DNA of 64,000 bases from Haliclystus octoradiatus (taxonomy: Eukaryota > Cnidaria > Staurozoa > Stauromedusae > Haliclystidae): contig OU744446.1 of the NCBI GenBank assembly GCA_916610825.1, positions 28,038,445 through 28,102,444 on the forward strand, in the 5' to 3' direction. The notes under the pieces were generated by a model. That model was not told the DNA's origin and did no database searches. It worked only from the letters and a program-made list of their open reading frames with translations. This document shows positions 22,120 to 33,223 of the stretch, in pieces. Positions within the stretch are counted from its first letter, which is position 1. Each line of letters opens with the position of its first letter. The position numbers and the translations under genes were made by a program.

Positions 22120-22375
22120 TGAGGTCAATAAAAACACATTGTTGAGGGGATGTCAAAGGATGTTATTGATATCGGTCTGATAAATTATTTTTAGAGTAGA
22201 ATTATTCAATGTTTAAAGATGTTGATTACAGATATTTGAATTAGTTAGTTAGTTAGTTAATTGAATTACAGTTAGTTGAATTATTTTCGTTAAGATAAGA
22301 TAATATTATTAGCTTATTAAAACTCATGAAAAAGGATTTTTGAGTGGCACTATCTTAGTTTTCATAACATCATCT
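22120..22375 (+). repeat. Dispersed repeat, copy 2
   Basis: Plus-strand copy of the 17398-17583 family. It contains AATAAAAACACATTGTTGAG, GGATGTTATTGATATCGG, GAATTATTCAATG and CACTATCTTAGTT, plus a small TTAG repeat (about 22237-22256). Confidence 0.7.
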
Positions 22376-22377
22376 TG

Positions 22378-23490
22378 CCCATGCGAAAAACGAACACGAA
22401 TAGTTCATGAACTTCGTAAAATTCATGAATTATTCATGAACTGTCTGGGTTCGTGAACACGCAGTTCCTGGACTTAAGTTTTGGTTGACAGTTCATGAAC
22501 CTTTCCCAAAGTTCATGGACTGGTTCATGAGCTGTGAGTGAATAGATGATCAAATTAAGCATTCAATAAGGGAAATACAGAAAACAAGTCATATGAGGGA
22601 ATTTCAGAATTCAGATATCTCTATTATATTCACCAACTCTGGTATGTATGATGGGAATAGTCTATGTTAATTGCTTAAAGTTTATACTGGAGTAAAAAAA
22701 GTTGACAAATATTGAAGACTATGACCCATATAGATTTTCTATGAATATATACAATCATAGAAATAAAAATGTTGATTTACTTAATGAAATTAAGAATATT
22801 CTCAACTACATACAATCAAATATTATACATTTGCATATCGTAAATATTGATTTGAGGGAGGTCTATCATTGATGTAGCCCAATTTTCTCAATTGCAAGAA
22901 AACCTTAATAACAAATCAAACCCAGGAATAAAGCATATCCTGTAATACTTAACAAAAACACTATGGTATAATGGACACATTTGATAGGATTGCAAGAAAT
23001 CTTATCAAGGCCAAAATTGTAAGAAGAATTTTATCAAATCAGTTAACATAGTGAAGGATATTATCAACAGCTCTATTGTGTCAATTCACGTTACTTGGAA
23101 CAATGTTGTGGATATCATAATTTAATTTTCTATTCTATACTTATTATTACAAACTTAAAAGATACACATTAATGTGTTTGATTTTCTTGATGGTACAAAG
23201 AACATTCTGCATAATGAAATTCAGAACATGTTACTAATGTCTTACCAGAAACTGCTTTAGAAAAGGAATGTGTCAATAATTGTTTGATATAATGCAGAGT
23301 TTACATTGGAAATAATGTATTGTAACATGTTACTTTAGTTGCAGTGCCTTTCCAAGCAGGTTTAGATTTTTGAATTATATCTGTCCAAGAATGTCTAACA
23401 GCACGATTATAGGATGTTGTAGTAATATTTAGGCCCTAACATTCAGATATTGATGTGTCTGTCCAAGAACAATTATGAATACTATTCATG
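22378..23490. repeat. GTTCATGAAC-rich element, left part
   Basis: Opens with CCCATGCGAAAAACG, like the CCCCTGCGAAAA ends of the same family elsewhere in the window. Many copies of GTTCATGAAC and variants follow to about 22530. From about 22550 to 23480 the sequence is AT-rich and non-coding. It leads directly into the 159-bp satellite. Confidence 0.6.
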
Positions 23491-25728
23491 AGCCCAGTTC
23501 ATGAACTGAGACATGACAAAAATTATTTAAAGGTTTGTGTCATTTCATGTTCATGGGACTGTTCATGAAGTTTTACATGGGATGCTAAGAGAAACTGTTT
23601 TGGTGAACAAAGATCATGATTTTATCCATGAAGTTATTCATGAAGTAAGTTCATGAAGTTATTCACGAGACCCCTGCGAAAAAAATCCATGAGTTCATGA
23701 ACGGTTCATGAACATTTTTTGTTGGTTCATGAACAGTCACAAAGAGTTCATGAACACTTCATGAACCGGTTCATGAACTGCTTCATGAACGTGAAATTGC
23801 CCAATAGTTTATGAACTTTTGGGCAATTTCACGTTCATGAACTCATGAACTGTTTTTTGCAGGGGCAAGTTCATGAACTGAGACAAGACAAAATTATTCA
23901 AACGCTTGTGTCATTTCAAGTTCTTGGGACTGTTCATGAAGTTTTACATAGGATGCTAAGAGAAACTGTTTTGGTGAACAAAGATCATGATTTTATCCAT
24001 GAAGTATTAAGTTATTCATGAGCCAAGTTCATGAACTGAGACATGACAAAAATTATTCAAAGGTTTGTGACATTTCACGTTCATGGGACTGTTCATGAAG
24101 TTTTACATGGGATGCTAAGAGAAACTGTTTTGGTGAACAAAGATCATGATTTTATCCATGAAGTATTAAGTTATTCATGAGCCAAGTTCATGAACTGAGA
24201 CATGACAAAAATTATTCAAAGGTTCGTGACATTTCATGTTCATGGGGCTGTTCATGAAGTTTTACATGGGATGCTAAGAGAAACTGTTTTGGTGAACAAA
24301 GATCATGATTTTATCCATGAAGTATTAAGTTATTCATGAGCCAAGTTCATGAACTGAGACATGACAAAAATTATTCAAAGGTTTGTGACATTTCACGTTC
24401 ATGGGACTGTTCATGAAGTTTTACATGGGATGCTAAGAGAAACTGTTTTGGTGAACAAAGATCATGATTTTATCCATGAAGTATTAAGTTATTCATGAGC
24501 CAAGTTCATGAACTGAGACATGACAAAAATTATTCAAAGGTTTGTGACATTTCACGTTCATGGGACTGTTCATGAAGTTTTACATGGGATGCTAAGAGAA
24601 ACTGTTTTGGTGAACAAAGATCATGATTTTATCCATGAAGTATTAAGTTATTCATGAGCCAAGTTCATGAACTGAGACATGACAAAAATTATTCAAAGGT
24701 TTGTGTCATTTCACGTTCATGGGACTGTTCATGAAGTTTTACATGGGATGCTAAGAGAAACTGTTTTGGTGAACAAAGATCATGATTTTATCCATGAAGT
24801 ATTAAGTTATTCATGAGCCAAGTTCATGAACTGAGACATGACAAAAATTATTCAAAGGTTTGTGACATTTCATGTTCATGGGGCTGTTCATGAAGTTTTA
24901 CATGGGATGCTAAGAGAAACTGTTTTGGTGAACAAAGATCATGATTTTATCCATGAAGTATTAAGTTATTCATGAGCCAAGTTCATGAACTGAGACATGA
25001 CAAAAATTATTCAAAGGTTTGTGTCATTTCACGTTCATGGGACTGTTCATGAAGTTTTACATGGGATGCTAAGAGAAACTGTTTTGGTGAACAAAGATCA
25101 TGATTTTATCCATGAAGTATTAAGTTATTCATGAGCCAAGTTCATGAACTGAGACATGACAAAAATTATTCAAAGGTTTGTGACATTTCATGTTCATGGG
25201 GCTGTTCATGAAGTTTTACATGGGATGCTAAGAGAAACTGTTTTGGTGAACAAAGATCATGATTTTATCCATGAAGTATTAAGTTATTCATGAGCCAAGT
25301 TCATGAACTGAGACATGACAAAAATTATTCAAAGGTTTGTGTCATTTCACGTTCATGGGACTGTTCATGAAGTTTTACATGGGATGCTAAGAGAAACTGT
25401 TTTGGTGAACAAAGATCATGATTTTATCCATGAAGTATTAAGTTATTCATGAGCCAAGTTCATGAACTGAGACATGACAAAAATTATTCAAAGGTTTGTG
25501 ACATTTCATGTTCATGGGGCTGTTCATGAAGTTTTACATGGGGTGCTAAGAGAAACTGTTTTGGTGAACAAAGATCATGATTTTATCCATGAAGTATTAA
25601 GTTATTCATGAGCCAAGTTCATGAACTGAGACATGACAAAAATTATTCAAAGGTTTGTGACATTTCATGTTCATGGGGCTGTTCATGAAGTTTTACATTA
25701 CATGGGATGCTAAAACAAACTGTTTTGG
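23491..25728. repeat. 159-bp satellite array, about 13 units
   Basis: Unit boundaries (AGCCAAGTTCATGAACTGAG) fall at 24021, 24180, 24339, 24498, 24657, 24816, 24975, 25134, 25293, 25452 and 25611, every 159 bp. Two further units lie upstream of 24021, one cut by a small MITE. From 24657 on, two variants alternate: one with TGTGTCATTTCACG and GGGACTG, the other with TGTGACATTTCATG and GGGGCTG. Each unit carries several GTTCATGAAC-like palindromes. No coding capacity. Confidence 0.97.
23671..23865. mobile_element. 195-bp MITE, CCCCTGCG/GTTCATGAAC family
   Basis: Begins CCCCTGCGAAAAA and ends TTTTTTGCAGGGG. It is almost entirely inverted repeats of GTTCATGAAC and GAAATTGCCCAA, and it interrupts an early satellite unit. 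No target duplication is clear. Confidence 0.7.
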
Positions 25729-26150
25729 GACAACTGCTTTTCTTCATATATCTTTCACACCTAGGTGACCTAATAAAGTCTTATGGCTTAGTATAATACA
25801 TCTATACGCCATATCATTAATGATTGCGAAAATGTCACTTGTCTGGAAGATAATGGTACAAACGTTTCCAGCATGGCGATTCCTCCCTCGTTACTATAAA
25901 TATGAAGAAGCTGGTTGTAAACTCAAAGAAGTAATCTGATCGATAAAATGTTATTAAAGAATATTTAGATGAAAGAATAAACACAGTTCCAATTTAAAAA
26001 ATTCTGAACTGATTAACAATTGATATGAAGCTATCATTGAAATTGTCTAAATCTAAACATATTCCACTGACTGTATTAAAAAATACGTAATTATATAAAT
26101 TTATTATAAAATATCAAGAGATTAAGTTATATCTGCTTGTAACAACACCT
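25729..26150. other. Non-coding, 3' side of the dehydrogenase gene
   Basis: AT-rich, without open frames. It probably contains the 3' UTR and poly(A) region of the minus-strand dehydrogenase gene. On the minus strand TTTATTATAAA-type motifs lie near 26090-26110. Confidence 0.4.
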
Positions 26151-26846
26151 TCAAGCTCCAGGTACAATGATCGTCTTGCCATTTGAGTTTCGATCAAGCT
26201 TCAAAATGAAATCACTCACTTCTTCAGCCCATTTTTCAGGCGACCTCATTGTAGCTGCAACTGTTTCCCCTGCCGCTGCTACTAGCATTTGTGCATTGAC
26301 TGGCCCTGGATTCAAAGGAATGCATGCCATCGGTGAAGGTAATTCTAGAGCAAGAACTTTCGAAAATCCTTCAATGCCAAACTTACTACAACAATATGCT
26401 GATTGATTTACTCCTGGATGACTTCCCCATCCAGAACTCAGATTAATGATAATACCTTCTTCAGCAGCAACCATTGATGGTAGGAAACTATGTGTAACAT
26501 AGAATGTACCTTTGATATTTATATCAATAATGTTCTCAAATTGTTCAGTTGACATTTCCAAAACGCTTTGCGGAGCATAACAAACACCAGCATTGTTAAT
26601 CAAAAAAGTTGGGACACCTATGGTGTTTATAACCTCATCAGCAAATGATTTGACTTGTTTTTTGTCCATTATATCAACCACTTTGAACATATGACCATCT
26701 TTTGAATATGAAGAATTTAGATCATCTATGATTTTCTTGCTCCTTCCACAACCAACAACTATATGGTTGCCATTGATATATCTCTTAGCGAGAGCTAAAC
26801 CAGCGCCAGATGTAGCACCTGTTATCACAATACGATGACGAACCAT
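26151..26846 (-). CDS. Short-chain dehydrogenase/reductase (classical SDR), single exon
   Basis: 231 residues without interruption. Cofactor motif TGATSGAG at residues 9-16, acidic D58, NNAG at 84-87, the conserved Asn of NIKG at 110, Ser137/138 in NLSSGWG, the catalytic YCCSK (Tyr151, Lys155) and the NPGPV turn at 179-183. All core SDR catalytic residues are present, so it should be an NAD(P)-dependent oxidoreductase; the Arg-rich start and G-rich loop do not settle the cofactor. The substrate cannot be told from sequence. No signal peptide or membrane segment, so cytosolic. The start context is GAATCATGG. It is somewhat short for the family (about 250) and lacks an intron, so it could be a retrocopy, but the frame is clean. 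It sits between the satellite and transposon debris. Confidence 0.9.
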   Translation of the reverse strand: MVRHRIVITGATSGAGLALAKRYINGNHIVVGCGRSKKIIDDLNSSYSKDGHMFKVVDIMDKKQVKSFADEVINTIGVPTFLINNAGVCYAPQSVLEMSTEQFENIIDINIKGTFYVTHSFLPSMVAAEEGIIINLSSGWGSHPGVNQSAYCCSKFGIEGFSKVLALELPSPMACIPLNPGPVNAQMLVAAAGETVAATMRSPEKWAEEVSDFILKLDRNSNGKTIIVPGA

Positions 26847-27495
26847 GATTCAATGTGTCGTTTCCTGTAATCGAATAGAAGCGATGTCTGAAAAAGTAAC
26901 CATAAAGGATTATATTCAACCTGGCTGCAAGACTTATATGAGTACGAACAAAGGGATTCTAGAATGTGTGAAACAAAGTGATAACATTAAGTCATTAGCC
27001 ACGTATCAATTTTTGTAATTTTGCAAGTTCTTTAAAACATGTGAATATTTACGTCACGAAACAAAATCGCTTTAAACCAGAAATCAAAAACACACTTAAA
27101 AATCACACAATACCAGGAAGGACTACAAAAGAAATGAAAATCAAATTATGCGGACTGTTTCCTAGATTTCAAAATTGTATATTCTTCTATAGAAAGTAAG
27201 ACTTGCTAATTTTCAAGTTAAGCTAAATTTGCCGTTTTCAGTGTCACAAGATTGAGACTCTATAAAAATGTTATCAAACTTGAAGGACGTTAATAAAAAA
27301 TACTGTTTACATATTAGGAGTTAATAATCAGCATTCATATCTGAACACCTACCTGGAGATTGAACGAAATTGCACAAAGAGGTTTCTATCCAAAACAAGC
27401 CTGAAAAATAAACATTATGTTTTCATTATATTAATAGTTAATTCTTGAAAAGTTTATATTTGTACTTGACCTCTTTGGTAATTGTCACATGTTGT
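26847..27495. other. Non-coding, 5' side of the dehydrogenase gene
   Basis: No gene seen. It should hold the promoter and any 5' UTR exon of the minus-strand dehydrogenase. I could not assign a TATA box or splice sites with confidence. Confidence 0.4.
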
Positions 27496-27570
27496 CCCCT
27501 GCAAAAACAATTCATGAACGTTAAATGGCCCAAATTTTCATGAACAGTTCATGAACACTCGCGGACAGTC
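27496..27570. repeat. Fragment of the GTTCATGAAC family
   Basis: Starts CCCCTGCAAAAACAATTCATG and then has CGTTAAATGG and GAACAGTTCATGAAC, as in the 37228-37353 MITE. The right end is missing. Confidence 0.65.
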
Positions 27571-27966
27571 CATCAAATGTTTGATGTGAAATGAAATTGG
27601 AAAACACAAATATTAATACCAAACAATGGAAACGCAAACACAATGAAGAATGTCGTAGAATGACCGTTTCAAATACCAAAACACAACCAGTTCGTGAAAT
27701 GACATTTTTCTTCGAATCGCAAAGCAAAAATAAAATTAAAAAAAAAACAAAGCCCATCAGGTAGAGCTATTTGAATTAATCTAATTCAGATGATATGTTA
27801 TTTGACTCATTTGGATTTGAAATGGCAGACAAAATTGCAAAAATTGATTTCAATCTGTGTTTGATATTCATTTTTCTAATTTTACGAACTATTGATTTTC
27901 TTCAGCTGCGCTGTCATTACACTTCGTCAGTGTACCACGTAATCTAGACTGCCACTTAACACCTGC
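27571..27966. other. Non-coding stretch before the hAT fragment
   Basis: AT-rich with an A-run near 27740. No motif recognised. Confidence 0.35.
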
Positions 27967-28569
27967 GTGTTGTTTTATTTCAATATAGAGAGCATACTGA
28001 TATCGCCAACACTTGAAATTACGATGGGATTAATAGTGGTTCTTTTTGCAGACGTGGCAATGTTCGGCGTGGCACACGATTATGTCAAGAATAAAAAATT
28101 TACAACCGTGACTTTAACTGAAAATGGTAGGCATATTGCAATTAGCTGCGATAAATTTATTGATGAGTTAGTCAAAAGTTTGAAGGACAGACTATTCGAA
28201 TCTTACGCAACTGGGGCTGTTAGGGAAAGAAAAGATTATACCGACTTATTGAATCTATTTTCTGTTTTATTTTCCTCATATTGGCCACGAGAGTTACCAG
28301 AAAATTATGGCATGGAGGAAGTTAGAACATTATGCAAACGATTTGGGCACACATCAAGCACTGTAATCCCTGCATACAAATCTTTTGTGGACTGCCAGGG
28401 AAGAGTTACCATGCCTGAAATAAAATGCCTTTTTAATTCCTGTAATATGATTGCCATATCTTCAGCGGGATGTGAACGAGGATTTAGCCACATGAATCTG
28501 ATTTGTTCGGACGTTAGAAATAGGCTTTGTAAACTGGAGAAGTTTTCGAATGCTGTTCTAGTGATTTGA
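27967..28569 (+). pseudogene. hAT-family transposase, C-terminal fragment
   Basis: 200 codons. The part from FIDELVKSLKDRLFESY through SSYWPRELPENYG, LCKRFGH, and especially SSAGCERGFSHMNLI followed by VRNRL is the C-terminal dimerisation region of hAT transposases (KIAA1586/ZBED-like group). After codon 200 the likely continuation (WLTPVFGSRKPK) is in another frame. The N-terminal BED finger and catalytic core are missing, so this is a dead fragment. No TIRs were found around it. Confidence 0.7.
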
Positions 28570-28983
28570 TTGGCTAACTCCTGTGTTTGGATCACGCAAG
28601 CCAAAGCAACTTAGAAACCATGTTGGTAACAAAAATATCCAAAATTTTCACCAGTGAAAATTTGCCTGTATGTTCAATATAAGCCTATGGAATTTGATAA
28701 TATATAATTATTTTGAAATATAAAATGGCCAACCTTTCTTTCAATATTGGCTTGGAGAATTCCTTAGAGAATGATATTGAAACAGTTATGACCTGTAACG
28801 ACGACAGGTTTAAAAGCTGCACGGAAAGTGATGTAAACAACATGCTGTTACAAGCAAAAGCAAGCAACACGAAAAACAAAACGGCATATGATGCAACAAT
28901 ATTTACAGGTAGGCTTGACAATAGATAGGCATGCTTCAGCAAATACGAATTATTCCAAACTAGACTAATGAACTTACTAGCAA

Positions 28984-29008
28984 ACATATATATATATATA
29001 TATATAAT
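28984..29008. repeat. (TA)n microsatellite, left
   Basis: About 12 TA units directly before the Penelope-like fragment. Confidence 0.9.
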
Positions 29009-29209
29009 AATAGAGTCAAGAAAGACACACCATTTTTGCTGTTACTTGAAGTTTCACGTTGTTAAACGATCATCAGACAGAATACAATTAAAAACATACA
29101 TACATAAAACCTAGTTAAACATATTTAATAGCAGTGCTTATTGTTATTTATTGTAATGGTTTCTATTGTTAATATTTAATCTATTGTTATTACATTTCCG
29201 TATGCTTGG

Positions 29210-29497
29210 TCACGTTTTGGATGTTTTGAAATTGGAAAGGTAAAATTTGTTTTCATGGCGGCATTTGGATATTAGTTCTGATCTTTTGTTGATTAAGGTT
29301 TCTTTTGAGCAAATTATATTATATTTTTCAGCCAGGCAGAGAAAACAACGCTTTGATTTATTACTGTATGCAGCAGCCTTGCATAAGATTGACCATTCAA
29401 TCTGGTAGGACAGCTTGCTGTCTTTGGCTTGCCAAATGTATTTTGAAAGTTGGGTGTTCAATTCATAATTTCTGTTTCTGAAAGACAGCATATGCAA
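29210..29497 (-). pseudogene. Inverted second copy of the GIY-YIG tail
   Basis: 95 codons nearly identical to the C-terminal part of the plus-strand frame at 29577-30086, with a few differences such as RNRNYE for RNKNYE. It forms the left arm of the inverted repeat. Confidence 0.75.
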
Positions 29498-29576
29498 ACA
29501 CTTCCCAAAAGAACACCAGTATCGAAAAATTTTTAACTAAAATAATATTAAAGTCAGCTACAGCTGTACCAGCAAT

Positions 29577-30086
29577 ATGGAAAGAATAATAAAAAACCAT
29601 AACAGAAAAGTAACAAGTGAACCAAAGGCCGACAAACAAAATACAAAACAATGCAACTGCAGATCAAAACCAACGTGCCCACTACAAAATAAATGCCAAA
29701 CAGAAAGCGTGGTCTACATAGCAAAGGTGACAACTGAAGATGACTGCGTCAAAAATTACATCGGACTGACTGAAGGTAGCTTCAAGGATCGCTACACAAA
29801 GCATATGCTGTCTTTCAGAAACAAAAATTATGAATTGAACACCCAACTTTCAAAATACATTTGGCAAGCCAAAGACAGCAAGCTGTCCTACCAGATTGAA
29901 TGGTCAATCTTATGCAAGGCTGCTGCATACAGTAATAAATCAAAGCGTTGTTTTCTCTACCTGGCTGAAAAATATAATATAATTTGCTCAAAAGAAACCT
30001 TAATCAACAAAAGATCAGAACTAATATCCAAATGCCGCCATGAAAACAAATTTTACCTTTCCAATTTCAAAACATCCAAAACGTGA
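29577..30086 (+). pseudogene. GIY-YIG endonuclease domain of a Penelope-like element
   Basis: 169 codons. A Cys-rich segment (CNCRSKPTCPLQNKCQ) precedes the GIY-YIG nuclease: VVYIAKV, then NYIGLTEGSFKDRYTKH with the catalytic Tyr and Arg, then LSKYIWQAKD, CFLYLAEKYNII and NKRSELISKCRH. This is the C-terminal endonuclease of Penelope-like reverse transcriptases (Poseidon/Neptune-like), which nicks the target DNA. The frame is open, but the upstream reverse transcriptase is missing, so it is not a working element by itself. Confidence 0.75.
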
Positions 30087-30367
30087 CAAAGCATACGGAA
30101 ATGTAATAACAATAGATTAAATATTAACAATAGAAACCATTACAATAAATAACAATAAGCACTGCTATTAAATATGTTTAACTAGGTTTTATGTATGTAT
30201 GTTTTTAATTGTATTCTGTCTGATGATCGTTTAACAACGTGAAACTTCAAGTAACAGCAAAAATGGTGTGTCTTTCTTGACTCTATTATTATTTACCGCT
30301 CTGCTATTTACAAGCATTGAGCACTGTTCACCTGCCAATACTTTTAAATTTTTATTAAATTTGAAAC

Positions 30368-30371
<4 letters not shown>

Positions 30372-30424
<53 letters not shown>
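30372..30424. repeat. (TA)n microsatellite, right
   Basis: About 25 TA units on the right side of the Penelope-like fragment. The repeated Tyr-Ile frames across it are artefacts. Confidence 0.95.
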
Positions 30425-30430
<6 letters not shown>

Positions 30431-31559
30431 ATGTTACATCTGCAGAGTGGGATACAAAACGAAGAATCACAGTTGAATTAGACAAGAACCTACAAAAATT
30501 TTATGCTGAAGTGAGAAACAAGGAAGGCAAAGAGTATTCAAAAAGCACAATGTTGACTATTCGTTTTGGAATTGAGCGTAACAATTGGGTGTAACAATTT
30601 GTAACAATCCAAATTTCAAACAATCGAATATGCTACTAAATGCCAAACTAAAAATATCAAGACAGCAAGGTTTGGATAAGTCCAAACATAAATCGCCTAT
30701 TGACGCCGATGATCTCATCAAATTGAGAAACAATTTGGAATGTTCCAATCCACAAGGACTAGTTAACAATGTGTGGTTCCACGTTACCTTGTATTGGTGC
30801 CGTCGTGGTCGAGAGGGCCAACGTTCCTTGACAAAAAACAGCTTTTGCTTTGATACCGATTCAAATGGAGTAAATTATGCAACCATGACACACAATGAGA
30901 CATCGAAAAATCATCAAGGAGGATTGAATTCCAATACAAGGATGATAATTATGAAAACATAGTGAGAATGTACGAGACAAATGAAAGGAACGACGGCTTC
31001 AAGGCACTGAAGAGATATACAAGTTTGCTCAATCCAGAATGTTCTGCATTTTTTCAAATGCCGAAAACATATTGGTGACTGGAAGATTATTGCTGGTTCC
31101 AGAATAAACCAATGGGAGTAAACACTCTTGGAAATATGATGAAAAAATTTAGCATAGAATTCAAATTGTCAAAGCCATACACAAATAATTGTATAAGGGC
31201 AAATATCGCTTTGGTCAAATGCTGGTATGCAGAACCGTCATATAATGAACATTTCAGGCCATCGGCAAGAGAGCTCCCTGTCACATTATAATCAGCAACC
31301 TTCTTCATTACAACTGCGCCAATGTAGCACTATTTTGTCCAATGCCTTGGCTAGTCAGAATAAGACGGGGAATGGGAGCAGTAATCCGCAACAGTCGAAC
31401 ACAGGTAGCTCCACAATATTGATTGCCAATAATTCTGTTATTCCAAAAATCCAAAAGCAATCACTCTCAAGCATCCTTCCTGATGAGCAGATGAAATCAA
31501 TATTTTCCAATTGTACAATTGCTAATGTTAATATCACATTTCAAAAAAGTTCTAAATAA

Positions 31560-32192
31560 TGGTAAATAAACTTCATAATCATTACTTGTTAAAATGGTTT
31601 CCGATAATATAATTCAAAATTAGAATTCAAATTCTTATTCGTCTTTGTGTCATCGTAATGTAATACCATAATGGCTATAAATCAAGACAAAACCAAACCA
31701 CGCTTGAAAACCAGACAAACAGCGGAAATGAGACTACCGAAATCATAGCGTCCGAAAGGTTTCGAAAGTCTAACTGTGGATCTGTGATTCGAAGAAGGAC
31801 AAAATATGACGAAGACGTGAAGATTTATAGGAGATAATTGATTTAATCCGTTAAATCTTCTACTTTAAATTCATTTAAAAATAGTAAAAATATGTTTTAT
31901 TTCACAAAAGGGTTACTGCACGGCAGCCTTGTGTTTGGGTTCTCTGATACCAACCGCGGGATGTTGGGAGACACTCGAAAGCTGAAAAACACTCGCCCTA
32001 CAGGCTCTTGTTTTTCTGATGCTTTCTCGAATGACGAAGAAAATGAAGATAATAATGAACGCCAACCAATGTGGAATATTTTATAACATATAACTGATCT
32101 GAAGACCTATGATACGAGGCAAATATAATATGATAATTCGAACCCGATAAGATTAACATTTTCTATTTAAATTAAAACATATTACTAAACTA
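31560..32192. other. Non-coding, downstream of the Crypton
   Basis: No gene recognised. A 64-codon frame at 31892-32086 (GCSF-like Asp/Glu-rich end, DEENEDNNERQ) matches nothing I know. Confidence 0.4.
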
Positions 32193-33050
32193 CAGGGCCA
32201 TTTACACTGCAGCAAAATAGGCACGGTACTCGTCAGTTAACACATCAAAGGTGTGAAGGTGTCAAGTGGTTTTGGGCACGGACCAAGCTAAAACACTGTC
32301 TAAACGGCGTTTTCAGACATTGAAAAGCGGCACCGTGCCTACTATTTTGATTGGGCCGAGATCATTTCTCGAGGTAGTCTCGGCCCGCTCAGAAAGTGGG
32401 CACCGTGCCTTTTTGTAGAAATTATGACGTCATCGCAGAAGTTGCGTCTCTTTACAGTGGAATTCTGAGGTTTTCTAACAAAATCAGTAACAGACTAAAG
32501 ATTAGTAAGTTAGATAAGCATATTAGGCATATTTTGTTTCGTATTTCTGTAGAAAATTAATGAAGTTTCTGTAGTATAAGGTTTAATTATGCAAATTGTA
32601 ACTACGAGTGCGGAGCGTAAATTTAGATGTGTATTTTGTTACAGAAATACTGCTCTAGCGTGGTAACATGTTCAGGAGGTGAAAGACTATCTCAAATGTA
32701 TATGAATTTTGCTTAATTGAGATAAGAATGTTACAAAATATAAATATTATAATTGATGAAAAACATAGTGATTTTCAGTCCAACGGAATCCTGACAAGTT
32801 ATTTAACTTGACTGAATCTCAATTTATCGATTTTCACCGATAAAATCATTAAATAATGAGAACCCTATAATTCAGTTTGTAAGTTTTCAATCTCGGCCCG
32901 CTTAAAAATAGGCACGGGCGATCTTGAAAACAGTTTTTAATAAGCTGTGTAAACCCTGAAAAAAAAACAGCACGGGCCGCATTCTTGTTAACACCTCGGG
33001 TGTTAATTGACGAGTACCGTGCCTGTTTTGCTGCAGTGTAAATGGCCCTT
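32193..33050. mobile_element. 0.86-kb non-autonomous TIR element
   Basis: The left end reads CAGGGCCATTTACACTGCAG and the right-end reverse complement AAGGGCCATTTACACTGCAG. The TIR continues to about 50 bp with few mismatches (GGCACGGTACTCGTCA). Flanks show an imperfect duplication, ACTAAACTA / ACTTTACTA. Internal repeats of GGCACGG and CTCGGCCCGCT echo the ends. The ends and flank size suggest a hAT-type MITE. No coding region. Confidence 0.75.
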
Positions 33051-33223
33051 ACTTTACTATAAATAGTTGCACTGTAAAATAGTTTTTTGCGGTTTTGATT
33101 AAACAACGCATAAATGACGTCATAATGTATTGTTGCCTCTCTTCCGCATTTGATGACGTCATCGATAAATTTTACGTAGAAATCTACCGTTCCTTCACTT
33201 TAAAAATTGGGATATCATCACTG
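33051..33223. other. Short spacer with two CRE-like sites
   Basis: TGACGTCA occurs at 33115-33122 and 33154-33161, 39 bp apart. No gene is adjacent, so regulatory function is unproven. Confidence 0.4.

Larger units (their letters stand above)
29003..30291. mobile_element. Penelope-like element fragment arranged as a long inverted repeat
   Basis: The sequence from 29003 to about 29490 is an inverted copy of about 29800-30291: both outer ends read AATAATAGAGTCAAGAAAGAC going inward, and both arms encode the same GIY-YIG tail. A (TA)n tract flanks each side, which suggests insertion into or near a TA repeat. The reverse-transcriptase part is absent. Such inverted, 5'-truncated copies are a known habit of Penelope-like elements. 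It lies in the intron-like gap of the Crypton gene. Confidence 0.75.
28725..31559 (+). mobile_element. Crypton-type tyrosine-recombinase element, split by a Penelope-like insertion
   Basis: A first segment (28725-28913, ending at a GTAGGC donor-like site) continues after the inserted element at about 30443, following a CATCTGCAG acceptor. The following frames read FYAEVRNKEGKEYSKSTMLT, NPQGLVNNVWFHVTLYWCRR, CWFQNKPMGVNTLGNMMKKF and then SGHRQESSLSHY. This resembles the DUF3504/Crypton-derived domain of KIAA1958, QRICH1 and ZMYM2-like proteins. The His-Arg and final Tyr of the recombinase box are visible. At least three frame changes make it a pseudogene. Cryptons lack terminal repeats, so its ends cannot be set. 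Confidence 0.65.

Noticed and set aside
30231-30594. Open frames on both strands across 30.2-30.6 kb
   Set aside because: They run through a (TA)n tract, which gives Tyr-Ile repeats; only the part after about 30443 matches a family.
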